Positions 9,212-19,985 of a stretch of DNA of 64,000 bases are shown piece by piece. The stretch is from Bacillota bacterium (lineage in GTDB: Bacteria; Bacillota; Clostridia; Lachnospirales; Lachnospiraceae), in the NCBI GenBank assembly GCA_023415475.1, contig JAEZKL010000102.1, forward strand, positions 58,450 through 122,449. The letters run 5' to 3'. The notes below the pieces were generated by a model, which saw nothing but the letters and a program-made list of their open reading frames with translations, was not told the DNA's origin and did no database searches. A program made the position numbers and the translations under genes. Positions within the stretch are counted from its first letter, which is position 1. Each line of letters opens with the position of its first letter.

Positions 9212-10006
9212 ATGGGATTAATGCATTTTAGTTTTTTACCTCAGAGCTTAGGCTTTCATACCAATGTATTTATTATCTTACCACATGACAGTAGTAAGGA
9301 AATGGAACCTTATAAGGTCTTATATCTACTGCACGGCGGAGCCGGAAATGCACAGGATTGGATAAGATATACCAGCATTGAGCGTTATGCAGAGGAAAAT
9401 AACATAGCAGTGGTGATGCCGGAGGTGGGTGGGCAAAGCTTTTATGCGGATATGACTCATGGGTACAATTATTATACCTATTTGACGGAAGAACTGCCAA
9501 TGGTTTTAAATTGCTTTTTACCTATCTCCGACAAGAGAGAGAACCGATTTGTTGCGGGGTTATCCATGGGAGGATATGGCGCATACAAATGGGCCTTTGA
9601 TAAACCGGAGTATTTTTCTGCGGCTGGTAATTTCTCTGGTTTTTCCTTTATCGATGAGCTATTTAACGTGGACTTGGGTCCTCTTTCCAAAGAAGCGAAG
9701 CAAGGAGAAAAAGGTATTTGCAGCCTGGTATGGGGCTCCTTTGAGAATATGCTGGGAACGAAAAGTGATACAAGGTTCATGGTAAGCAATGCAGCTCGTA
9801 ATCAGCTTAATTTACCGAGAATGTATGCGGCCATAGGAACTGAGGATTTTAGCTATGAACATGGAAAAAGATACTTAGAATATATGAGAAGCAATGGCAT
9901 TGAAGTAAAATATGAAGAAATGTCGGGAGCACATGAGTGGAAGGTATGGGATATTGCTGTTAACAAATTCATTATGTGGGCATTAGAAAAGGAGTGTAAG
10001 GTATGA
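9212..10006 (+). CDS. second alpha/beta-hydrolase esterase, EstA/CE1-like
   Basis: Paralogue of the preceding esterase, 264 aa, with the same layout: LHGGAGN oxyanion region, G-L-S-M-G elbow with Ser118, and GAHEWKVWD carrying the probable catalytic His. GAGGAGG lies just before the ATG, inside the end of the upstream gene. Two tandem esterases with different elbow residues may handle acetyl groups at different positions. That division of labour is inference. Its stop codon overlaps the start of a 19-codon ORF leading into the transporter gene. Confidence 0.82.
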   Translation: MGLMHFSFLPQSLGFHTNVFIILPHDSSKEMEPYKVLYLLHGGAGNAQDWIRYTSIERYAEENNIAVVMPEVGGQSFYADMTHGYNYYTYLTEELPMVLNCFLPISDKRENRFVAGLSMGGYGAYKWAFDKPEYFSAAGNFSGFSFIDELFNVDLGPLSKEAKQGEKGICSLVWGSFENMLGTKSDTRFMVSNAARNQLNLPRMYAAIGTEDFSYEHGKRYLEYMRSNGIEVKYEEMSGAHEWKVWDIAVNKFIMWALEKECKV

Positions 10007-10062
10007 TGGAGGAAGCAAAGTCTGCCGTTACTATTCAAATGGTAAAAAGTGAGGAACAATGA
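10003..10062 (+). CDS. 19-residue coupling ORF between esterase and MFS genes
   Basis: A 60-nt ORF whose ATG overlaps the esterase stop (ATGA at 10003-10006). Its own TGA overlaps the MFS start (ATGA at 10059-10062). The peptide (MMEEAK...SEEQ) resembles nothing I know. It most likely serves translational coupling, or is a gene remnant, rather than a functional protein. Confidence 0.3.
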   Translation: MMEEAKSAVTIQMVKSEEQ

Positions 10063-11240
10063 ATTCAAACAACAAGTTATTTAACAGAACTTACTTACTG
10101 TTGACTTTAGTAAATTTAATAACTGCCTTTGGTTTTAGTATGATTTCTACCATCGTATCATCTTATGCAGTTTCGTTAGGAGCAGGATTGACTCTGGCGG
10201 GAACACTGGCCGGTATATTCTCGCTGTCGGCCTTAGTAATTCGACCTTTTAGCGGGATAGCACTTGATATTTTGAACAAAAAGAATATGTGTATTTTTTC
10301 AACTGTAATGATTTGTGTATCGTTTTTTGGATATGCTTTTGCACAGAATATTCCGGTAATGATATTCTTTAGAGTACTTCATGGTATGTCATTTGGTATC
10401 AGCAGCACGGCTTCTATGGCACTGGTAAGTGAATACATACCGAAGGAACGTCTGGGAGAAGGCTTGGGATATTTCGGGCTTGGGCAGATTATATCGAGAA
10501 TATGCGGACCTTACATAGGAATCGTTATAAAAGATAGATTTGGATACCAAAACTTATTCATTATAATCTCGCTATTAACCATCCTGGCAGTATTGTTGTT
10601 GTTTATGGTCCGGGTAGTAAAAACAGTTGATCATATAATTAGAAAAATAGGTACGGCAATACGATTTGAAAATTTAATTGTAAAAGATTGCATTGTCTAT
10701 GCGCTGGTTGCGGGTTTGTTTTCTTTAGTTAATGGTGTTACCGGTTCTTTTCTGGTGCTTCTGGGCGAGGAAAGAGGAGTAGCCAATATCGCATTATTCT
10801 TTTCGGTTAATGCTATCGTATTATTTGTACTGAGATTTATGGTTGGTAGGTTTATTGATAAAACCAGTCTAACGCCTATTGTAATTATGTCCTTAATTAT
10901 CACAGGAGTGTCCATGTTTATGATTGGTATATCGACCGGGATTATTATGATATTGGTTGCGGCAGTAATGGTAGCGATAGGACAAGGGACGGGTCAGCTT
11001 TCTCTGCAGTCAGCCTGTATTAAGAAAGTAGATGCCGCTAAGATCGGTGTTGCAACAAGTACATATTATATAGGAGCAGATATCGGACAAGGTCTTGGAC
11101 CGATGATCGGAGGCAAAATTTCAGAGTTATTTAATTATAAGGTGATGTTTTTTCTTACTGCTTTGCTAATGTTGGGAGGTATCATAGTATTTATTACATA
11201 TCAGCTTCATGAAAAGAAAAAGATAAGAATTATACTTTAA
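10059..11240 (+). CDS. MFS transporter
   Basis: Major facilitator, 393 aa, with about 12 membrane helices in two bundles. The loop after helix 2 carries RPFSGIALD, a variant of the MFS motif A region, and GRFIDKT is the matching loop in the second half. Conserved MSFGISSTASMAL and YIGADIGQGLGP segments fit the YfcJ/AraJ-like drug/sugar efflux group. It is embedded among hydrolase genes and coupled to the upstream ORF, so it may move sugars or degradation products. The direction and substrate cannot be told from sequence. Confidence 0.88.
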   Translation: MNSNNKLFNRTYLLLTLVNLITAFGFSMISTIVSSYAVSLGAGLTLAGTLAGIFSLSALVIRPFSGIALDILNKKNMCIFSTVMICVSFFGYAFAQNIPVMIFFRVLHGMSFGISSTASMALVSEYIPKERLGEGLGYFGLGQIISRICGPYIGIVIKDRFGYQNLFIIISLLTILAVLLLFMVRVVKTVDHIIRKIGTAIRFENLIVKDCIVYALVAGLFSLVNGVTGSFLVLLGEERGVANIALFFSVNAIVLFVLRFMVGRFIDKTSLTPIVIMSLIITGVSMFMIGISTGIIMILVAAVMVAIGQGTGQLSLQSACIKKVDAAKIGVATSTYYIGADIGQGLGPMIGGKISELFNYKVMFFLTALLMLGGIIVFITYQLHEKKKIRIIL

Positions 11241-11277
11241 TCTTTTATAAAAAATAAAATTATATAGGGGGGAAATT

Positions 11278-12453
11278 ATGTCTGGATTTCTAAAACTGGA
11301 TCATCTACTTCAAGATTTTGCAGAAACATCCGTACCGGGCTGTGCATGTACCATAATGAAACAGGATGAGATTGTCTATGAAGGATATTCAGGATATGCG
11401 GATATCGATATGAAGGAACGAGTCCATGCAAAATCAATGTTTCGGCAAGCTTCCACAACGAAGCTTTTTACCTACGCAATCATTGCGATGCTGTACGAGG
11501 AAGGAAAATTTCTGCTTTCGGATCCCATTTATGAATACCTACCTGAATGGAAGCATATGACAAAATATTTAACACGTCCGAATAATGAAATAGAAATTGT
11601 ACCTCTTGAGAATCCCATAACAATTAAAGATGCAGTAACTATGGCATGTGGACTGCCCTACTGTATGGTTCCGGATGTAAATTCCAGACAACCGGTTATT
11701 GCCGCTATGAGTAAGGCACTTCTATCTATATCAGGGGAACAAAGACCGGCACTACGAGAGGAAGTCCGTGCAGTGGCGCAGGTACCTGTATTGTTTGAAC
11801 CGGGAACTCACTGGCTCTACGGTTTTGGAAGTGAAATTACAGGAGCAATTGTTGAAGAAATCACAGGGAAACCGTTACGGACTGTTTTTAAGGAAAGAAT
11901 TATTGAGCCCCTGGGTTTAAAGGATACTGACACTTATATAACGGAAGATAATCGAAGGCAGGTTGTCATGAATTATACGAAAGGTGATGATGGAAGCTTT
12001 ACTAAATTATCAGCTAATTCGGATGCAGATTATGACCCTAAATTTACTCCTGTCGGTGCAAGAGCAAATTTACTTGCCAGTTCAAGGGATTATGTAATAT
12101 TCATGCAGATGCTTGCCAACGGTGGAAGCTATAAAGGCGAGCGATTGCTTGGTCGAAAAACGGTTGATTTGTTACGTACGAACTATCTGAATGAAAATCA
12201 ATTGAAGGATTTTAACAATACTTATCTGGCCGGTTATGGATACGGTCTGGGCTTTAGAACACTCATGGATAAGTCTGCAGGTAATCACAATGGATCGATT
12301 GGAGCCTTTGGATGGACCGGCGGATCTGGGATTTGGGTAGAGGCTGACCCGGAGGAAAAGGTAGCGATTGTATATATGCATAATATGAGACCCAATGAGG
12401 AGCTGCATCATCATCTTAGATTGCGTACAGTTGCATATGGTTGTCTTGATTAA
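11278..12453 (+). CDS. serine beta-lactamase-fold hydrolase, class C esterase type
   Basis: Penicillin-binding/beta-lactamase-like hydrolase, 391 aa. The SxxK motif is Ser59-T-T-Lys62. The second motif begins at Tyr181 (YGFGSE) and lacks the Asn of true beta-lactamases. The third motif is GWTGGSG near the C-terminus. There is no signal peptide, arguing against a role in antibiotic resistance or wall synthesis. Such proteins in sugar loci are usually EstB-like esterases. AGGGGGGA precedes the ATG. It sits between the MFS and arabinofuranosidase genes, consistent with ester removal from imported oligosaccharides (inference). Confidence 0.82.
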   Translation: MSGFLKLDHLLQDFAETSVPGCACTIMKQDEIVYEGYSGYADIDMKERVHAKSMFRQASTTKLFTYAIIAMLYEEGKFLLSDPIYEYLPEWKHMTKYLTRPNNEIEIVPLENPITIKDAVTMACGLPYCMVPDVNSRQPVIAAMSKALLSISGEQRPALREEVRAVAQVPVLFEPGTHWLYGFGSEITGAIVEEITGKPLRTVFKERIIEPLGLKDTDTYITEDNRRQVVMNYTKGDDGSFTKLSANSDADYDPKFTPVGARANLLASSRDYVIFMQMLANGGSYKGERLLGRKTVDLLRTNYLNENQLKDFNNTYLAGYGYGLGFRTLMDKSAGNHNGSIGAFGWTGGSGIWVEADPEEKVAIVYMHNMRPNEELHHHLRLRTVAYGCLD

Positions 12454-12472
12454 TATAATATAAAGGCATTAA

Positions 12473-13993
<1,521 letters not shown>

Positions 13994-14042
13994 ATTAAAA
14001 CACTGCTTAATAATTGATTTGGTTGCCGAGGAGGAATGGGTA

Positions 14043-15569
14043 ATGAAAAAAGCCAAGCTAAAACTAGATAGGGATTTTATGATAGGGAAAGTAGATAAGA
14101 GAATATTTAGTACCTTTATCGAACCGATTGGTGATATCATATATGGTAACACCTATAATCCCAATCACCCTTTCGCTGATGAGCAGGGCTTTCGTAAGGA
14201 TGTAATTGAACTGATGCAGGGTCTGAGATCGACTGCAATAAGGTATCCCGGCGGCAATTTTGTCTCAGGTTACAATTGGATGGATGGAATTGGACCGAAG
14301 GATAAGCGCCCTGTACGTTACGATAAAGCATGGAAAAGAATCGAAACCAATCAAATGGGTATTGATGAATATACCGACTGGGTAAGAAAAGTGGGTTCTG
14401 AACCAATTCTGGCAGTTAACCTGGGAACCGGCACACCTGAGGAGGCCTCCTATGAGATAGAGTATACCAATATGGAGGGTGGTACCTATTTCAGCGATTT
14501 ACGTAAAGATTACGGTCATGAAAAACCATATCATATAAAGATGTGGTGCTTAGGGAATGAAATGGATGGCACCTGGCAGATGGGGGAAAAAACAGCGAAG
14601 GAGTATGGCAGAATTGCCTATGAGGCTGCTAAGCAAATGCGTACTGTGGATCCTGACATTGAGCTGGTGGCATGTGGCAGTTGTGCCAATGATAAATCAC
14701 ATCCCTCCTATCCTGAATGGGACCGAGTTGTTCTTGAAGAATGCTATGAGAATGTGGATTATTTATCCTTACATCGTTACTATAGCTATGATCCTGAAAC
14801 GATAAAGGGAACCATGTTTCCGGCGCAATTTACTGTGGAAGACTTACCGTGTATAGCAAATGACATGACACAATTTATTGATACGGTATGTGCCGCTGCG
14901 GACTATGTAAAAGGATTAAAATACTCGAACAAGACTATAAATATTTGCTTTGATGAATGGGGTGTTATTTCCAGTCAGACTGCAAAAGCGGAGGGCCTGG
15001 AGTGGAGTGAAAGGAAGCTGCCCGAGAAAGGAAAACGTGTCGATGGTATGAATGTAATTGATGCAGTTTTGTTTGGCAGTATACTAATCACTTTTATTAA
15101 TAAGTGTGACCGAGTTAAAATTGCCTGTCAGTCAATTGTGATACCAAGTATAATTGGAGCTGACCCGGATGGCGGTGCTTTTAAACAAACGACCTATTAT
15201 CCCTTCCAGCAGGTGGCGACCTATGCAGAAGGAGTAGCTCTTCGATCAGGGCTGCAGAGTCCGACGAAGAAAACGGATGGCTATGGCGAACAGCCATATA
15301 TCCAAACTGCTGCTGTATATAATGAAGATAGTGGAATTACTACAGTGTTCGCAGTAAACTTGAGTCTTCGGGATTGCGTAGCATTAGAAGCAGCATTACA
15401 ATTTGATGATGTAGAACTATTTGAGCATATTCAGCTTCATGACGAACAGCCCCTTGCTATGAATTCCTTAGATAATCCAGAGAGGATAGTTCCTAAAGAA
15501 ATAGAAATCACCGATCAAGTTGTTTTACCACCGCTCAGCTGGAATATGCTGCGTTTCAGGGTGCAATGA
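14043..15569 (+). CDS. alpha-L-arabinofuranosidase, GH51 (second copy)
   Basis: Paralogue of the preceding enzyme, 508 aa. The acid/base is Glu173 in GNEMDG and the nucleophile is Glu305 in FDEWGVI. The region between the catalytic residues is longer than in copy one and differs around the HRYYSYDPETIKG segment. The two may therefore differ in linkage or chain-length preference. GAGGAGG at 14029-14035 fixes the ATG at 14043. The two genes look like an old tandem duplication, since they are clearly diverged. Confidence 0.93.
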   Translation: MKKAKLKLDRDFMIGKVDKRIFSTFIEPIGDIIYGNTYNPNHPFADEQGFRKDVIELMQGLRSTAIRYPGGNFVSGYNWMDGIGPKDKRPVRYDKAWKRIETNQMGIDEYTDWVRKVGSEPILAVNLGTGTPEEASYEIEYTNMEGGTYFSDLRKDYGHEKPYHIKMWCLGNEMDGTWQMGEKTAKEYGRIAYEAAKQMRTVDPDIELVACGSCANDKSHPSYPEWDRVVLEECYENVDYLSLHRYYSYDPETIKGTMFPAQFTVEDLPCIANDMTQFIDTVCAAADYVKGLKYSNKTINICFDEWGVISSQTAKAEGLEWSERKLPEKGKRVDGMNVIDAVLFGSILITFINKCDRVKIACQSIVIPSIIGADPDGGAFKQTTYYPFQQVATYAEGVALRSGLQSPTKKTDGYGEQPYIQTAAVYNEDSGITTVFAVNLSLRDCVALEAALQFDDVELFEHIQLHDEQPLAMNSLDNPERIVPKEIEITDQVVLPPLSWNMLRFRVQ

Positions 15570-15591
15570 AAGGCCAAATAAATAACTTTAT

Positions 15592-15698
15592 GATATTGAT
15601 TTTGAAATACCCAAGAAATACGGTTTAAGAATGGTAATGCAGATACATTGGGATTTGATTATAGCTATGCAAAATATATGAAAGAGTATATTAAGTAA
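15592..15698 (+). pseudogene. frameshifted 3' remnant of an unidentified gene
   Basis: A reading frame starting DIDFEIPKKYG breaks at about 15625. With one missing base restored it continues FKNGNADTLGFDYSYAKYMK and then EYIK and a stop at 15698. The composition looks protein-coding, yet there is no start, ribosome site or full domain. It may be the tail of a gene lost from this locus. I do not recognise the family. Confidence 0.3.
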
Positions 15699-15746
15699 AT
15701 AATTGTTTTTTACTACAGTAGGTATTATTATTAATATAAAAGACAG

Positions 15747-15777
15747 AGGGATGAATTACGTGTTTCATCCCTTTGTT
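15747..15777 (+). terminator. intrinsic terminator after the GH51 genes
   Basis: AGGGATGAA at 15747-15755 pairs with TTCATCCCT at 15764-15772, followed by TTGTTTATT. It ends the hydrolase transcript before the GH95 gene. Confidence 0.7.
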
Positions 15778-15857
15778 TATTATACTTTATAGCTTTTACA
15801 ATGTATGTGATTTATTAATAATGATTATTTCAACGATGAGTGAAAGGAAAAATCTAT

Positions 15858-18071
15858 ATGAGTAAGTTATGGTATGATAAGCCCGCAGGCTGTTGGGAAG
15901 AAGCACTGCCTATAGGCAATGGACGAATGGGTGCTATGATATTCGGAGCTGTAGAAACAGAGCATATTCAATTGAATGAGGATAGTGTATGGTACGGAGG
16001 TCACATTGATCGAAATAATCCGGATGCATTAAAAAATCTGCCCAAAATAAGAAAATTAATTTTAAACGGACAGATTCCTGAAGCACAGGAGCTGATGACA
16101 TATGCTTTATCGGGAATTCCTCAGAGCCAGAAGCCTTATCAATCTCTTGGAGATTTGACCATAAGCTTCAAAGGCATGGAAGGAAATAGAGCTGACTATG
16201 TACGATATTTATCTCTCGATGAAGCGATTCATACCATGCAAGTAAGAATGGGAGAAAATCTTTATCAAAGAGAGACATTTTTATCTGCAGCAGATGATGT
16301 TATGGTTATGCGTATTACAACAGAGGAAAATCAAAAGATATCCTTCTCTGCTTTACTCACACGGGAACGGTTTTATGACAGTGTAATAGGAGCTGCTGGG
16401 AATACCATTATGCTATACGGCAATCTCGGCAAGGGAGGACTGGATTTTGCCATGATGTTGAAGGCGGTTGTGGAGGAAGGGACCTGTGAAGTGATCGGGG
16501 AGCATCTTGTTGTGAGTAATGCAAAGGCCGTAACTTTATTATTTACTGCAGGAACTACGTTCCGTTTCCAAGAGCTTAAGAAGCAATTAAACGAGATTCT
16601 AACAAACGCATCATTGCAAGCCTATGAGGTAATGAAAAATCGTCATATAGAGGATTATAAGCGTTTGTACGATAGAGTAACATTTAATCTGGATGGAATA
16701 GAAGCTTACGAGGAGCTAACCACTGCACAACGTTTGGTAAAATCGAGAAACGGAGAAGTAGATAAAGGTATGGCAAAACTATATTTTGATTTTGGACGCT
16801 ACCTTTTCATTGCATGTAGTAGAGAGGGTTCCCTTCCTGCCAACCTACAAGGGATATGGAATAAAGAAATGAGCCCGGCTTGGGATTCTAAATATACGAT
16901 TAACATAAATACTCAGATGAATTATTGGCCGGCAGAAGTATGCAATCTATCAGAATGCCATAAACCTCTATTCGATTTAATTAAAAGAATGGTTCCAAAC
17001 GGTCAAAAAACAGCAAAAGCCATGTACAATTGTCGAGGCTTTGTTGCACATCATAATACCGATATGTGGGGAGATACCGCTGTTCAGGATCATTGGATTC
17101 CAGCATCCTACTGGGTGATGGGTGCGGCTTGGCTATGTACCCATCAATGGATGCATTATGAATATACACAGGATATAGAGTTTTTAAAGGATGTATTTCC
17201 TGTTATGAGAGAGGCAGCACTGTTTTTTCTTGATTTCTTAATTGAGGATAAAGGATACCTAAAGACCTGTCCCTCCGTATCTCCGGAAAACACTTATATT
17301 CTTCCTAACGGTGTACAGGGAGCTGTTACCATAGGAGCTACCATGGATAACCAGATACTCAGGGATTTATTTCATCAATGCCTGAAAGCATCAGAAATAT
17401 TGGGTGTGCAGGATGAACTGAATCAACAGATCAAAGACGCCTTAGAAAAACTCGTACCGACTCGTATTGGAGCACGAGGAAATATTATGGAATGGGCAGA
17501 AGATTATGAGGAAATAGAACCGGGACATAGACATATATCCCATCTATACGGTCTTCATCCGTCATCTCAGATTACAATGGATGATACCCCGGAATTGGCA
17601 GAGGCTGCTAGGCGAACCCTTGAGCAAAGACTAGGTCATGGCGGTGGTCACACCGGCTGGAGTCGTGCTTGGATTATTAATCTTTATGCGAAATTGTGGG
17701 ACGGAGAAGAAGCGTATCATAATTTGGAGCAGTTAATCTCAAAATCTACGTTACCTAATCTATTTGACAATCATCCCCCTTTTCAGATTGACGGTAACTT
17801 TGGCGGTACAGCTGCTATTGCTGAGATGTTAGTTCAAAGTACTGATCAGAGAGTTGTTTTACTGCCGGCGCTACCAAAAGCATGGAAGGCTGGAAGTGTG
17901 AAAGGTTTATGTGTTCGTGGCGGTGCAGAAATATCTTTGGAATGGAAGGATTGTCAATTAACTAATTGTGTAATAAAGGCAAAACATAAATTTCAAACGG
18001 ATGTTATTTATCAGCAAAAACGTATTAAGGTTTCTTTAGGAGTAGGAGAAGAAGCTGTACTTTTGCTGTGA
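15858..18071 (+). CDS. GH95 glycoside hydrolase (alpha-L-fucosidase/galactosidase type)
   Basis: Inverting exo-glycosidase, 737 aa, no signal peptide. It opens with WYDKPAGCWEEALPIGNGRMGAMIFG-like family sequence and has the N-terminal beta-sandwich joined to an (alpha/alpha)6 barrel. Conserved GH95 blocks are ININTQMNYWPAEVCN, HRHISHLYGLHPSSQI, GHTGWSRAWI and QIDGNFGGTAAIAEM. GH95 members cleave alpha-1,2-L-fucose, and some act on alpha-L-galactose in xyloglucan or xylan. The plant-cell-wall context makes the latter plausible. An upstream in-frame GTG exists at 15840, but AAAGGA at 15843-15848 fits the ATG at 15858. Confidence 0.92.
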   Translation: MSKLWYDKPAGCWEEALPIGNGRMGAMIFGAVETEHIQLNEDSVWYGGHIDRNNPDALKNLPKIRKLILNGQIPEAQELMTYALSGIPQSQKPYQSLGDLTISFKGMEGNRADYVRYLSLDEAIHTMQVRMGENLYQRETFLSAADDVMVMRITTEENQKISFSALLTRERFYDSVIGAAGNTIMLYGNLGKGGLDFAMMLKAVVEEGTCEVIGEHLVVSNAKAVTLLFTAGTTFRFQELKKQLNEILTNASLQAYEVMKNRHIEDYKRLYDRVTFNLDGIEAYEELTTAQRLVKSRNGEVDKGMAKLYFDFGRYLFIACSREGSLPANLQGIWNKEMSPAWDSKYTININTQMNYWPAEVCNLSECHKPLFDLIKRMVPNGQKTAKAMYNCRGFVAHHNTDMWGDTAVQDHWIPASYWVMGAAWLCTHQWMHYEYTQDIEFLKDVFPVMREAALFFLDFLIEDKGYLKTCPSVSPENTYILPNGVQGAVTIGATMDNQILRDLFHQCLKASEILGVQDELNQQIKDALEKLVPTRIGARGNIMEWAEDYEEIEPGHRHISHLYGLHPSSQITMDDTPELAEAARRTLEQRLGHGGGHTGWSRAWIINLYAKLWDGEEAYHNLEQLISKSTLPNLFDNHPPFQIDGNFGGTAAIAEMLVQSTDQRVVLLPALPKAWKAGSVKGLCVRGGAEISLEWKDCQLTNCVIKAKHKFQTDVIYQQKRIKVSLGVGEEAVLLL

Positions 18072-18135
18072 GAAGAGTTATAAACATTCGGTTTCATCAA
18101 TATAATCTAATGAGCATAAACGAGGCAGTGGTTAT

Positions 18136-18249
18136 ATGGATAAACTAGTGATACATAACCATTATAAAGAGCAGAATAAAGAAAAGAGAGAGCAGGAGAT
18201 TATCCGGATTATTTTAAAAATAATTAAACAAAAAATCAACGGATGGTAA
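18136..18249 (+). CDS. 37-residue basic peptide ahead of the recombinase
   Basis: Short ORF (starting MDKLVIHNHYKEQN) of 37 codons, rich in Lys, Arg, Glu and Ile and probably one amphipathic helix. GAGGCAG about 8 nt upstream could act as a weak ribosome site. It lies just before a hairpin terminator and the serine recombinase. Small accessory ORFs are common at such loci, but I cannot assign it to a known family. Confidence 0.35.
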   Translation: MDKLVIHNHYKEQNKEKREQEIIRIILKIIKQKINGW

Positions 18250-18250
18250 A

Positions 18251-18322
18251 AGAGGTCGGAAATTTATTTACTTATATTATGAAGAATATACTATAAGTAA
18301 GTGGGTATCTAACCTCTTTTTT
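18251..18322 (+). terminator. hairpin terminator or attenuator upstream of the recombinase
   Basis: AGAGGT at 18251-18256 pairs with ACCTCT at 18312-18317. TTACTTATA and TATAAGTAA (18278-18286 and 18292-18300 approximately) pair inside it, and TTTTTT follows. It would stop read-through from the GH95 side, or attenuate recombinase expression. Confidence 0.55.
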
Positions 18323-18345
18323 GCATAGAAAGGGGCCGAAGATGT

Positions 18346-19947
18346 ATGGATAAAGCAGCTATTTATTGTAGATTATCGAAAGAAGATGTAGATAAGTTAA
18401 GAAAGGGAGATGATAGCGAGAGTATTCATAATCAGAAATTGCTTTTAATGGATTATGCAATGGAACATTATATGCAGATTTATAAGATTTACAGTGATGA
18501 TGACTATTCCGGTACGGACAAAGACAGACCGGAATGGAACAAAATGCTAAAGGATGCTGAGTGTGGAGAATTTAATGTAATCCTTTGTAAAACCCAGAGT
18601 AGATTTACCAGAGAAATGGAAATGGTAGAAAAATATATACATGGATTATTTCTTGAATGGGGGGTCCGATTTATTGGTGTAGTGGATCACGTGGATACCA
18701 ATATCGAAGGAAATAAAAAAGCAAGACAGATTAATGGGCTCGTAAATGAATGGTACCTGGAAGATTTATCGAATAATATTAAGGCTGTTTTTCGAAAGAA
18801 GATGGAGGATGGTCAATTCCTTGGAGCCTTTGCACCATATGGTTACCAAAATAACCCCAATGACAGACATAAAATAATGATTGATGAAGAAGCGGCTAAA
18901 GTAGTCAAAAAGATTTATGATTTATATACTGAAGGATATAGTATAAAAAGAATTTGTTACATACTGACTGAGTCGCAAATCCCTACACCAACAGCATATA
19001 AGCAAAGCCTGGGGTATGCCTATAAAAACCCAAATTCCAAATCTGCAACGGCTAAATTAGGAGTATGGGGCCCGACGACCGTGAGGAGTATTTTATCAAA
19101 TACGATATATATAGGTGTTTTAACTCAAGGAAAAGAAAAAAAGCTAAGCTACAAGAGTAAAAAGGTTGTTAGAACACCCGAAAGTGAATGGATAGTAAAA
19201 GTAGATAACCATGAAGCCATAATTGATAAAAGTACGTTCTCTCAAGTTCAGAAAATGCTTAAGGCGAAAAGAACAGTAAGTGGTGATACAAAGGGATATA
19301 AAAAAATGAAAGCCCATTGCTTAGCCGGGAAAGTGAAATGTCCGGATTGTGGCTCAAGTCTTATTAAAACAGGAGGCAGTACTAAAGAATGCCGTTATCT
19401 AAGGTGTCAATTAGCAAATAAAACCAGGAATAAAATGTGCACACCCCATTCTGTTCGGTTAAATCTATTAATCGATATGGTCGCAGGTGAAATTCGCAGG
19501 ATAATCAATGTCGTGTTAAACGAAGACTATGAGAGATATCTTGAAGTAATATTAGACGATATTTCTGACACAAAAAATGCCATGGAGATTAAAACGAAGG
19601 AGCTAAATAGGGTAAACCGCATTATACAAGATAATAAGGATGCTCTATCCTCATTGTACATGGATAAAGTAAAGAAAGTTGTTACCGAAGCGGAATATGT
19701 CATGTATAAAGAAAAATTCAATGATACAATAAGTGAGCAGCAGGCAAAATATTCAAAGCTAGTGAATGAATTGGAAGGGTTGAAGGCTATTCAGACAGAA
19801 AAACCAGATGCTTCATCATTAGCTAAGAAATATGTAGACTTTGAAGAGTTGACCGGCAAAATGGTAGCAAATTTCATTGACTATATTGAGGTCAGTGAAA
19901 AAGACATGTATGGAAGTCAGGATGTACATATTCATTGGAACGTATAA
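18346..19947 (+). CDS. large serine recombinase
   Basis: Site-specific DNA integrase/transposase of the large serine family, 533 aa. The N-terminal resolvase domain has catalytic Ser11 in YCRLSKED, with DYSGTDKDRPEW and SRFTRE further on. The recombinase domain (PYGY...ILSNTIYIG) follows at about 150-300. A zinc ribbon starts at Cys332-x2-Cys335, and a long coiled coil spans about 405-485, which in this family controls synapsis and excision. AAAGGGG precedes the ATG. No other mobile-element genes are visible. It may mark an end of an integrated element, or be a solo remnant. Confidence 0.93.
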   Translation: MDKAAIYCRLSKEDVDKLRKGDDSESIHNQKLLLMDYAMEHYMQIYKIYSDDDYSGTDKDRPEWNKMLKDAECGEFNVILCKTQSRFTREMEMVEKYIHGLFLEWGVRFIGVVDHVDTNIEGNKKARQINGLVNEWYLEDLSNNIKAVFRKKMEDGQFLGAFAPYGYQNNPNDRHKIMIDEEAAKVVKKIYDLYTEGYSIKRICYILTESQIPTPTAYKQSLGYAYKNPNSKSATAKLGVWGPTTVRSILSNTIYIGVLTQGKEKKLSYKSKKVVRTPESEWIVKVDNHEAIIDKSTFSQVQKMLKAKRTVSGDTKGYKKMKAHCLAGKVKCPDCGSSLIKTGGSTKECRYLRCQLANKTRNKMCTPHSVRLNLLIDMVAGEIRRIINVVLNEDYERYLEVILDDISDTKNAMEIKTKELNRVNRIIQDNKDALSSLYMDKVKKVVTEAEYVMYKEKFNDTISEQQAKYSKLVNELEGLKAIQTEKPDASSLAKKYVDFEELTGKMVANFIDYIEVSEKDMYGSQDVHIHWNV

Positions 19948-19985
19948 TTTTGATTAGAGTGTCAAAAGCCTGTTTCATAATTAGA

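Noticed and set aside
11278..12453. Antibiotic-resistance beta-lactamase
   Set aside because: It has no signal peptide, the second motif lacks Asn, and it sits in a sugar operon. An esterase is more likely.
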